Source: Bactericera cockerelli
Lineage: Eukaryota > Arthropoda > Insecta > Hemiptera > Triozidae
Length of the DNA stretch: 64,000 nucleotides
Direction: 5' to 3'
NCBI GenBank assembly: GCA_024516035.1
Contig: CM044967.1
Coordinates: 2,532,359-2,596,358 of the forward strand
Shown here piece by piece: positions 55,275 to 64,000 of this stretch. Below the pieces are notes generated by a model, which saw only the letters and a program-made list of their open reading frames with translations, was not told where the DNA came from and made no database searches. Position 1 is the stretch's first letter, and every line of letters begins with the position of its first letter. The position numbers and the translations under genes are program-made.

Positions 55275-55336
55275 TTAACATTTTTTTGTCCCATTTAGTG
55301 CAAAATTTTGCACTAAATGGGACGAAAAAATGTTAA
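55275..55336. repeat. 62-bp near-perfect palindrome
   Basis: The sequence from TTAACA at 55275 to TGTTAA at 55336 is its own reverse complement about the 55305/55306 axis with at most one or two mismatches and no loop. It holds TTTAGTGCAAAA mirrored by TTTTGCACTAAA. TTAA stands at both ends. Confidence 0.85.
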
Positions 55337-56032
55337 TTGTATAGTGATATGTGCGAAGCATGGTTTGAAATCACACAAAAACAATTGACTACTAATTCTA
55401 ATAATATCAAGTTCGACCTTGCAAAGTTGTGCTAAAGTTTTTCTATTTCACTATTGTATGATAATGAAGGTTTTAACATAATACATTTTAACTATGATTG
55501 ACTTTTTTACCATGATTGACGAGTATACAACTGTGTGTAACATTTTCCTACCTAATGATCGCGATTTCGCCAAAAACTAACAACAATCCTAGTGACCTCT
55601 TGACCTATGGGAAAACAGGGATTTGGCCATACCTCTTTAACGAAGCAAAATGCCCCACTGCAACGTCAGCTTATATGATAGCTCGTGGGGCGCTGAACCT
55701 ACCCTTAAAATATTTGTATCTATTCGTGAGACACCCTGTATAGTGTATAGTTGAACAAAGCATTATTTTCGTGTAGAGGAGTATGAGTATATTGTTGTTG
55801 TAGTCAGTTGGCTACAGCTGGAGGGGTGAATGATGGTCTTAAGACAACTTTTTTTCAAAATTGGCTCGTCCTGAACCACTAATTATATGTGCGATCAACC
55901 ATCATGGGGGCTTGGACTTTTTCTTATAAGCCATTAGGAAACTGCAAGGAGTGCAAGGGTTGGCAGTTTCCTAATGGCTGTTAGGGTTGGCTAGTCAAAT
56001 CTGTTTATAGTTCTCTAGCGAGACACAGAGTA

Positions 56033-56212
56033 TGGGTGGAAGAGATTGCCATAGGCAATAACCCCACCCTTTAGTTAGGACATATGAATATATTTTGTTT
56101 TTTTTTTTTCTTGTTTGTATTATTAATATTGTCAATTTTTATTTTTAATTTTTACCATTATTTGTCTGTATATTTGTTCTAATAATAAAGAGTTTCTAAA
56201 TAGATAAATAAG
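56033..56212 (+). mobile_element. Non-LTR retroelement 3' end
   Basis: GGGTGGAAGAGATTGCCATA, CCCACCCTTTAGTTAGGACA, T-rich DNA, then AATAATAAAG and a short A-rich tail. Confidence 0.55.
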
Positions 56213-56486
56213 TATGAGTATGTCAACATACTCAATATCGAAAGTTTCACTCACTACCTGAGCTTATAAATATGTATTGAATAAAATGTTGGGAAATCCG
56301 GACCAGCTAAGTAATTACACTAATCTCTCGTTCCCACGATAATCTCCATGGTCAAAGAGAAATCATTTGACAAATAATGAGATTCATTCAAACAAAACGA
56401 ATTGAATGTGTGTCTAGTTGTCTTTTCTTGATCTATGTAATAATCCAACAATAAACTTGTCAAATAGATTGCTTCATAAATGTCCA

Positions 56487-56660
56487 CAAGTAGTCACCTT
56501 GGCCTAGCGGTAGCATGCTCGGCTTGCACTCCAGGTGACCCGGGTTCGAATCCCGGCGGGGTCGGATTTTTTCGGCGCTGTACTGGGGCCTACCCTGGCC
56601 TCGTGAGGACAATTGGGGTAGTTGTAGAGATGTAGAGTGGGCAACGACCAGTGGTGGCAT
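56487..56660 (+). repeat. tRNA-derived SINE related to family D
   Basis: CCTTGGCCTAGCGGTAGCAT (A box) and CCCGGGTTCGAATCCC (B box), then CCTGGCCTCGTGAGGACAAT, which resembles the family D body. Confidence 0.6.
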
Positions 56661-56698
56661 TACGAGTTTGATATTGGAATATGATGGTTGGTTGGAGT

Positions 56699-56826
56699 CT
56701 TGTTATTATGTGGTCACAAACTCAAATTAATTGGTGGGATTCGTGCACTTAGTGGGATTCAAACCAACGGATCCCTACGCTACCTGGATTACCAGATGGG
56801 GCGTTAACCACTTGGCTGCCAGTGCA
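56699..56826 (-). repeat. SINE family C, tail-truncated
   Basis: TTATTATGTGGTCACAAACT to TTGGCTGCCAGTGCA, minus strand. Confidence 0.65.
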
Positions 56827-57008
56827 CATGTGTGTACAAAAAGTATTCTTAAACCAAATACCTATTATCTACGAGAAAAATATCTTTGGTTTAGTTTAGC
56901 TTCACGCAGGTTTACGAACACAACACACAAGCGTCTACAGTAGCTGCTGTTACATGATATCATTTTTGAAAGAAATCCTCTAATTTAACATAGTGCTCTT
57001 TAACACGT

Positions 57009-57110
57009 TCATCGCTGCATCATTTTATATGATGCACTCTTCTGTGCCAACCTTGTTCAGCCAAAATGGACATGTATTATCACTTTTTAGCTCTGTTCCA
57101 GGACAATTAT
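57009..57110 (+). mobile_element. Possible left end of a TTAA-type MITE
   Basis: TTAACACGTTCATCGC at about 57011 matches the end of the 23270 element (TTAACACGTTCGTTACC) and is followed at once by a hairpin TGCATCAT/ATGATGCA. No right end was found. Confidence 0.35.
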
Positions 57111-57479
57111 AATCTCATAAGAAATACACTGAAATAAAAGCAATATGGGAGTTTACTGTACAGAAAAAAAAGCTGCTTATGTCATACATTTGAACCTGAA
57201 TATAAGAGCGCGAACACAACGGAGGCCTATACCCTGGACCCTGGGGTAGAACTAGTACCACGTAAAATAATCTAACCATGTTATTAAATGTAAGGCCTCA
57301 ACGGAGTCCCGAAAATCGTCTATATCAAGCTGTAGGTACCAAAGTGTAGGATCGAGGGTCTAGGGTCCTCGTTGTGGCCGCTTACTTAGAGAACGACTTA
57401 AGATCAATTTATATTACTACAAGGGAAAATAAACTCGGTATAGGAGAAATTTAGGAGAAAAAATTCCAGTTCCTTGAGT

Positions 57480-57679
57480 TCACTGGTAGCCAAGTGGTTA
57501 ACGCGCTAGTCTGGTAATCCAGGTAGCGTAGGGATCCGTTGGTTCAAATCCCGCCCAGAACATGAATTTTTCCTCATTAATTTGAGTTGGTGACCACATA
57601 ATCATAAGACTCTGAGGGTTAGGTGGTAGAAAATGCATTGAGCATTAAGTTCGCCTGGTGGTTACCTTTCACTAAAGAG
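57480..57679 (+). repeat. SINE family C, full length
   Basis: CACTGGTAGCCAAGTGGTTA through TTGGTTCAAATCCCGCCCAG to GGTTACCTTTCACTAAAGAG. A tail-only piece follows at 57767-57811. Confidence 0.75.
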
Positions 57680-58459
57680 AGTTAATATTTATTATTATGA
57701 ATTGTCACACTAATCTATTATTATTATTATTTTATCAATATAAACAGAAAAGTGAGAAGTTGTATTTTGAGCATTAACCTCGCCTGGTGGTTACCTTGAA
57801 CTAAGGAGCATTATTATTATTATTATTATTCTCTTATATCCAGGTTCGTTATTTGTTTTTGCTGTGTTTCGGTATTTCGGCCTTAAATTGTTCGAAACAC
57901 AGCAATAACTGAAATGATTTTACTATATTCACTAAACTTAAAATTATGTACATTACTCCTAACATTATATTAAAATATGTCAGGTTTAGGATCTAATTTA
58001 TTATAATGGTGCATTATATGGTTAATGGGAGATTTTAAATAATGATTATTTCTTGAGATTGGAAGACTAAAAAAAGTAGAGAGGTTAGGACGTAATCTAG
58101 ATTTTGGTACATGAAAATTGAGATTGGAGAGAATGTGGGGAAGATCTATTTTGTTATAATAAAAATTCCGTGTCCATGAGGCAGATATTGATACCTAAAT
58201 CACGGTGGTGACAGGATTATATGGACGCCCAGATCCAATTTCTAGGCTCCTTTCATGTCCATTAATTCTATTTGGTTTTAACGTCCTGACTTGAGGTAGA
58301 CAGGACGGGGGTTTTACCCTCCATTCGCTGGGAATCGTATCAGCTACCCACATTAACCTCACCCAGCCACATTAACCTCTATTTTGTTACTGAGTAATCT
58401 TAACCTCGTTATAGGAGACACCTAAGAGAAAAAATTCCTTGAGTTCACTTATATCCAGG

Positions 58460-59590
58460 TGCAACTAGAGCTAAAATACATTTCCATTATTTCAGCATGA
58501 CTTTCGCGGTAAAATTGGCCGGAAAAGCGTGCGCTACGCACGAGTGGCGTCCAATGTAACTCACTTGACATGACTCAGCGTAAGCGGTTCTCCTATATGT
58601 CCAGCAGATTCCGATGCGAAAGCTGTCAGCAAAAAAATTCACACTACCAAAAGTATCACTGAATTCGAGAATCTGCAGTCGTTCACTGAATTTCAATTAA
58701 TATTAACTTCAGCACGAAAACTTCTCACTATCAATTATTTCGGAAGTTAAAAATGACAGTAATAAATAAATCGTAAAAATATATTTAATGTGAACTAAAA
58801 TAATATGAATTGACTAGTTCTGTATACGAAATTAAACACGGGATTAAATAGTCATAGGGGTTTTTTTTACTGGTTATCTGTATGAGCGCTACAAGAGGTG
58901 ATTTTTTACATTCCGAACGAATAAGAGACCAAAAATATCAACTTTACCCCGAAAAATTTCTGAGCAGATGGATACTGAAAAAATCTGACTACTCTCGGAT
59001 AAGCAACATGGGAAAGTCGTTAGTAAAAATCAATTTTTTTTCTTTTATGTAATTAAAATTAAAATAAAATGAGCAACTAGAACTTGGACCATTTATTTGT
59101 AGCAATTTCTTTGTAATTAAAAATATGGCAAAATAAAATATTTCCGATGTATTCAGATGTTTTATTTTATTTGACGAATAGTGATCGAAGTTGATTCGAA
59201 AGAGTCACCAAAGTAAACAATTCGTCACTCGTCCAGATCTTTCCACCAGAACAGACGAACCAGAAAAAATTCTCGGTCCTCGATACGACCAGAGAGATCT
59301 TACTAAGATTTGAATAAAATATGCAATTAAAAAAATCCTTGAATTCAGACTAAATTACTTCGTTCAGAACGAAAAGAAATCACCTCCAGTGGTTTGAACA
59401 AGGGAAACAGTGCGAAATTCTTTCCAATCAAATTGTAAAAAAAAAAATTAAAATCAAAACTAGATTGGAAAGAATTGTAAAAAATTCTAAACTTGGGTTA
59501 CAAATGCTCTTAAACAAGATCACGGAAGATAAATCTAGACGAATCGCAAAAATTACAAACTTTTATTACAGCAATTATTTTTTTAAAGAT
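58460..59590. other. Region between repeats and the trehalase promoter
   Basis: No SINE, no tandem array and no motif-bearing frame. It would be 5'-UTR intron if the proposed non-coding exon is real. Confidence 0.4.
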
Positions 59591-59687
59591 AAAAAATTGT
59601 GAAATTAATTCTCGGGTCAGGGATAGCACGCACAGTTTTTCGTCCCCCGCGTAAGCTGTTTAGCTGTCGAAATGAAACACAACTTAC

Positions 59688-59810
59688 GCTCTCGGTCACT
59701 CGATTCTTCTCGGAGAAACACACACTCGCGAAATGTGAATTCCCTGCTCACTCGTTCTTCATTGAGACTCGACTGCTTCCATTTCCTTGTGCTATGACGT
59801 GACACAGAAT
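59688..59810 (-). other. Candidate 5' non-coding exon of the trehalase gene (start uncertain)
   Basis: On the minus strand a strong donor GTAAGTT lies at 59687-59681. It follows a stretch less AT-rich than its surroundings that has no homologue-like protein. The acceptor at 54660-54659, just upstream of the trehalase start codon, lacks any other obvious donor partner, so this pairing is the simplest. The left limit is set by the donor. The 59810 limit is a guess, because no transcription start can be proved from sequence. Confidence 0.4.
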
Positions 59811-60095
59811 AATTGTCTAGCGACTGGGACGTCACTCTGCTGGAGAATAGGCAAACTCAATTCCTATTCATTGGAACGGTCATTAATTTCGCTAATTGTT
59901 TGAGATCGCGGGGCTGTCCTGCTGGTCAAGGAGTGAACCTTACAGTAATTGTCTTGGCCGTGGGCCCGTGCCACAACGGAGTCCGCAGGTAACCTCAATC
60001 AAGTGTGCACAGTTCATGTGGACGCCGCCGCCGCATCTTTCCTTGTAAGGGCGGGACACGATCCTGCCCTGGTCATTCATTCCGAGACACACGGA
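59790..60095 (-). promoter_or_regulatory. Promoter-like region upstream of trehalase
   Basis: A locally GC-richer block contains, reading toward trehalase on the minus strand, a CCAAT box (59874-59870) and two CRE-like TGACGT/ACGTCA motifs (around 59828-59835 and 59795-59802). A GGGCGGG GC-box-like motif lies near 60050-60056. The region adjoins the proposed 5' exon. No TATA box or dominant initiator was recognised. It could equally serve a plus-strand transcript. Confidence 0.3.
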
Positions 60096-60200
60096 ACTTA
60101 CTTCAGTATAGTCTATTCTAGATGAGGAACTAGGTAGCCCAGGTCTATTCTAGATGAGGAATTACTCACTCATTCATTCCGAGACACACGGAACTCACTA
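60076..60200. repeat. Local 96-bp duplication upstream of the promoter region
   Basis: CATTCATTCCGAGACACACG at 60076 recurs at 60172, and TCTATTCTAGATGAGGAA recurs at about 60113 and 60143. Confidence 0.6.
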
Positions 60201-60208
60201 TTTTGCAA

Positions 60209-60300
60209 CGACCTCAGTAGCTTGAACCAACCCAAGTTCAGTAGACATTTAGTGTATTTGTGACATCACGAACGTGATTAACACACATATATTATAACTT
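60209..60300 (+). repeat. SINE family A, internally deleted
   Basis: CGACCTCAGTAGCTTGAACC joins directly to the tail words CACGAACGTGATTAACACA; most of the tRNA-like head is gone. Confidence 0.6.
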
Positions 60301-61014
60301 CTACTTACTATTTTGTTTTGTACAATCGATTTATTATTTTTCTATAATCTCCCGCGTGTACTATGGTAATGGTAATTAGGTCTTGAAGATGAAGAATAAT
60401 GAAACTCAAAAAGTATTGCATATAATCATTGTAATTTGTAAACTGTAATAATATGGCTTGCGAAATTTCGATAGCTGTTGACGTAACTGTGTTAACTGTG
60501 TGATTTGCGCGCTAAGTTGAGAACATAACAAACAAATAAAATCGTTTTTGTTTTATTTTTTTCAAAATATACAAAGTGGAAATCAGATTCAAGAATGAAG
60601 AACAAGACATTCGTCAACAACAAATTAGTATTTGAGTCAGTTGTCGAGGAAATCCCAAACAGAAATTTGACACATTTCTCAAGATGTTCTCCTATTTCTT
60701 TGAGAAAAAAAAAAAATCAACAACAACAATTTGTTTAAATGTGAGCTCATAAGTGTGCTATAATTAACCGACCCTATCATAGCTCAAGACATGGGAATAA
60801 TAATACTGTCCAACGTGGATATTATTATCTGACCTGGTTGTAGGGTTTTTCAGTGAAATTTTGGCCAATGAAAAATTTTGGCCAATGTAAAATTAAGGAA
60901 CAAAACTAGGTACATTAATTATTATTATTACATTTGAAAATAACTTAAAGTTCTGGGCTACCTAGCTTTACTTATAAAGCTTTGTCCTTATTAGATTTAC
61001 TATTATTATTATTA

Positions 61015-61165
61015 ACCGACCTCCGTAGCTTGATCGATAAGGAAGCGGACTTGTAACCTGGAGGTCGGTGGTTCAAGTCCCGGTTTCAGCGTAGATTGAG
61101 TGAAGCGAGTTTGAGTAGTTGTGATATCACAAAAGTGATTAACACAAATATGATAACTTATAACT
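61015..61165 (+). repeat. SINE family A, full length
   Basis: GACCTCCGTAGCTTGATCGA, GGAGGTCGGTGGTTCAAGTC and AACACAAATATGATAACTTA in the expected order. Confidence 0.8.
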
Positions 61166-61714
61166 TTTTTATTATTATTACTATAATTTGGGAAAAAATC
61201 TCTGAACATTATATGAATTTATTCGAACAAAGTCCTTGTACATTATTTTGAAAGCATTGGTACAAAATCTCAGCAAGTTTGGAAATCAACTCGGTACATT
61301 TGGAAATCAACTTATAATAATAATGATCTTTATTTCTTTTATCTTTTGTATACACATTTTTGTGTTCCCAAATCCCATGAAGTACTAGTGTACTTTTCGG
61401 GAACTTTATCTCAGCAATTTGCAATCTTCATCTTCTTTTCTCTTTGTTTTCATTTTCTTTCTTCTATTTTTTTTTCTTCTAACCTCGGTACATTTGCAAA
61501 TCAACTCGAGATGGGACAGGTCATAAACAGCAACTGATTGTTGACAGACGTATCGCTCGTGCAGGGCAGGCAGTTCATTTGCATGACTGATTGGGAAAGA
61601 TAGAAAACAAGTTGATGGTTTTATTATTTGCTTCAATGTTCAATAACGAGACATTAGCGAAAATATCAACAAGTCTGTTCAATACTACATCAATGAGACA
61701 GTCGCCGTGGACAT

Positions 61715-61772
61715 AATAATACTGTTTAGTGGAAGGTAACCACCAGGCGAGGATATTGCTCAAAGCAGTTTC
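61715..61772 (-). repeat. SINE family C tail fragment
   Basis: TTAGTGGAAGGTAACCACCAG followed by GAGGATATTGCTCAAAGCAG. Confidence 0.55.
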
Positions 61773-62459
61773 TTACACCTTATCTTGTGTATCCCGCCAT
61801 CAGATTTAATCTGAATGGGGTACAAAATACTTCCTTATATTATAGTATAACAAACAACAAACTCTTTCAGGGGCCAAGTAATTTAAGGTGTCCAACTTTG
61901 AGACCCTTATCCTATAAAATATATAAGACCTGTTTGACTGCTGGAGTAAAGGAACTTTTCAGTCTTACCTCGTCAGTATAAACAAGGTATTATTCTATTC
62001 TATTCCATTCTATAATCATAAACACAAATGAATGGAGGAAGAGAGTGTCATAGACATTATCGACCGTTTAGATAGAACATGCAAACATATTTATCGATTT
62101 TTCTCTCTCTCTCTCTTTTTGCAGAATCAATATTATCACATTTGCGATTAATACGAAACACGAGAACCAGATAATACGGTCTTATTTTTAAGAGCTAGCA
62201 ACTCTTTGATATGAATAGACAATGACCTTGAACAAGGAAGGTTAAAACTATTGCAGGTGAAACAGATATGTCGGTTAGAAAAGGAGAAAGTCAAATAGTT
62301 TTTCAGAAATATTTGCTCCGGGCCGGAATTGAACCCGTGACCTCACAGAGTGTTGGCCGGTAGAAATATTGACTTAAAGAAATACCATTTTTTTTTTGTA
62401 TAAATACCTATACAAATTATTGCACAACACTGTTCAATGAAGTGTTATTACCATGATAC

Positions 62460-62565
62460 CTGTCCCGGTAGCTCAGTGGTAAAGACGGCACTGAGTTAAT
62501 CTAGAGATTCCTGAGGTCGCGGGTTCGAAACCCAGCCGAGACATGACAAGTTATCCTTCGATCAT
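62460..62565 (+). repeat. SINE family B head
   Basis: CTGTCCCGGTAGCTCAGTGG and GGGTTCGAAACCCAGCCGAG are followed by GACATGACAAGTTATCCT; the rest diverges. Confidence 0.65.
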
Positions 62566-62726
62566 GGCAAATTTCTTGTCATTTTTTGGGTGCCGCGTTC
62601 TGTTGAATGTATTTTGAAACTTTTAATAACAAGATAAAAATAATTAGCGTGCTCTTGATAATGATGTTACCTATCATTATGTGGAACTAGGTACACATGT
62701 TGTGATTTTTGTTTTGGATTAATAAT

Positions 62727-63025
62727 AACACTCGTCAGTGGAAGCTATAGCTTTTCTTAGAAGCTTTAGTTTAAGAAAAATACCTTTGTATATGTTATCT
62801 TGTTAATTAATCAATAAACATTTTTTTTTTAAAAAAAAGTAACCACCAGACGAGGTTAATGCTCAAAGAATTTTCTACCACCTAACCCCCAGAGTCTTAT
62901 TATTATGTGGTCACAAACTCAAATTATTGAGAAAAAATTCATGCACTCGGTGAGTTTCAAACCAACAGACCCCACTACGCTACCTGGATTGCCAGACTAG
63001 CGTTAACCACTTAACTACCAGAGCA
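62727..63025 (-). repeat. SINE family C interrupted near its tail
   Basis: The head and body (62838-63025) and an extreme tail piece (62727-62745) are separated by about 85 bases. These are the reverse complement of 38531-38585 (TAACAAGATAACATACAAAG), another dispersed repeat. Confidence 0.6.
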
Positions 63026-63164
63026 CTACGTTTAAGATATTAGAATAAAATTAATGTTCAATCAGGTGGTTAACACTTTCAAGTCATGAAGGTGGTCAAG
63101 AGTGTCAAGACGCTATGTAATGTAAACAAGATAACGCATGGAAATAAGTTTATGACAGCAACGG

Positions 63165-63345
63165 GGGCAACCAATGGAGGGTCGCTGGAAACTCACAAAC
63201 TAGCTACTCTAATTCACCTCACCCAGCCTGAGTGGGGCCAACAATAGCCAGCATCGCGAGAATTCAAATTTTAATGGTCACCCATCCAAATCCAAACCTC
63301 GCTGGGCGTTGCTTTACTTCAGTGACAGAACGAGAACTGGTAACG
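63165..63345 (-). repeat. 5S rRNA-derived SINE
   Basis: Minus strand: CCAGTTCTCGTTCTGTCACT, AGTAAAGCAACGCCCAGCGA and GGATGGGTGACC, close to 5S rRNA, then the CAGGCTGGGTGA-type body. Confidence 0.6.
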
Positions 63346-63354
63346 AGAAAGGTA

Positions 63355-64000
63355 ATAATTATCTAAGCCAGTGAAAAACCCCTTCAATATTGACTTTTTA
63401 AAAAGAGAGCGTAAAAGATATTAGTAACCTAAGCCAGTGATAAAACCCCTTCACCATTGACTTTTTAAAAAGAGAGTGTACAAGATATTAATAATCTAAG
63501 CCAGTGATAAAACCCCTTCAATATTGACTTTTTAAAAAAGGGAGTGTACAAGATAATAATAATCTTAGCCAGAGATAAAACCCCTTCAATATTGACTTTT
63601 TAAAAAGAGAGCGTAAAATATATTAGTAACCTAAGCCAGTGATAAAACCCCTTCACCATTGACTTTTTAAAAAGAGAGTGTACAAGATATTAAATCTAAG
63701 CCAGTGATAAAACCCCTTCAATATTGACTTTTTAAAAAAGGGAGTGTACGTACAAGATAATAATAATCTTAGCCAGTGATAAAACCCCTTCAATATTGAC
63801 TTTCAAAAAGAGAGCGTACAAGATAATAATAATCTAAGCCAGTGATAAAACCCCTTCACTATTGGCTCTTTAAATAGAGAGCCTATGTCTTATCCATTTG
63901 AGTCGATGATAAAACCCCTTCATTGTTTGCTTTTAAATAGGGTCTTATTCATCTAAGTTAATGATATAAGCCCTTCATTATTTGATGTTGTTTTAAATAG
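63355..64000. repeat. Minisatellite, units of about 65-70 bp, runs off the window
   Basis: Roughly nine units carry AAGCCAGTGATAAAACCCCT, then ATATTGACTTTTTAAAAA and GAGAGTGTACAAGATA. The core GATAAAACCCCTTCA is the same as in the array near 2.2-2.9 kb. The last units diverge toward the window edge. Confidence 0.85.

Overview
This window is AT-rich, intron- and repeat-dense eukaryotic nuclear DNA. The one gene that can be read with confidence is an insect-type trehalase, so the source is most likely an insect. The wealth of tRNA-headed SINEs, 5S-derived SINEs, TTAA-flanked MITEs, hAT, Helitron and mariner-like debris fits many insect orders; I do not assign one.

Trehalase gene (minus strand). 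Seven coding exons join in consistent phase through GT-AG introns: 54560-54454, 27620-26837, 24794-24661, 23194-23065, 22366-22186, 21425-21183 and 20036-19776. The chain is about 612 residues, with a signal peptide, both glycoside hydrolase family 37 signatures, the Asp/Glu catalytic pair, three active-site arginines and a hydrophobic C-terminus suggesting a membrane-anchored enzyme. A likely 5' non-coding exon near 59.7-59.8 kb splices to 54658, giving a transcription unit of about 40 kb. One extra base in exon 2 (26943/26944) breaks the frame: either an assembly indel or a real lesion.

The most unusual structure sits at the two ends of the 26.8-kb intron 1. The donor end is copied in three 62-bp tandem units (54302-54475). 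The acceptor end is copied in four 130-bp tandem units (27591-28306), the last split by a retroelement 3' end. Each side therefore carries decoy splice sites, and using the decoys would stop translation at once.

Repeat landscape. 1-7.7 kb: retroelement 3' ends, a SINE, a roughly 70-bp minisatellite, a 115-bp array and a MITE. 7.7-9.9 kb: a 2.2-kb foldback element with arms of about 0.8 kb and TA target duplication. 9.9-19.7 kb: AT-rich DNA with one small ORF and two MITE-like structures. 19.7-27.6 kb: trehalase exons 7-2 with MITEs and inverted repeat pairs between them. 27.6-54.5 kb: intron 1, filled with SINE families A-E, two Helitron-like elements (one with its empty site preserved elsewhere in the window), a 2.1-kb hAT element with an 8-bp target duplication, minisatellites and nested insertions. 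54.5-60.1 kb: 5' region of the gene, ending in a less AT-rich promoter-like stretch. 60-64 kb: more SINEs and a minisatellite that runs off the window and shares a core motif with the one at 2.2-2.9 kb.

No rRNA operon, genuine tRNA gene, CRISPR array or viral gene was seen.
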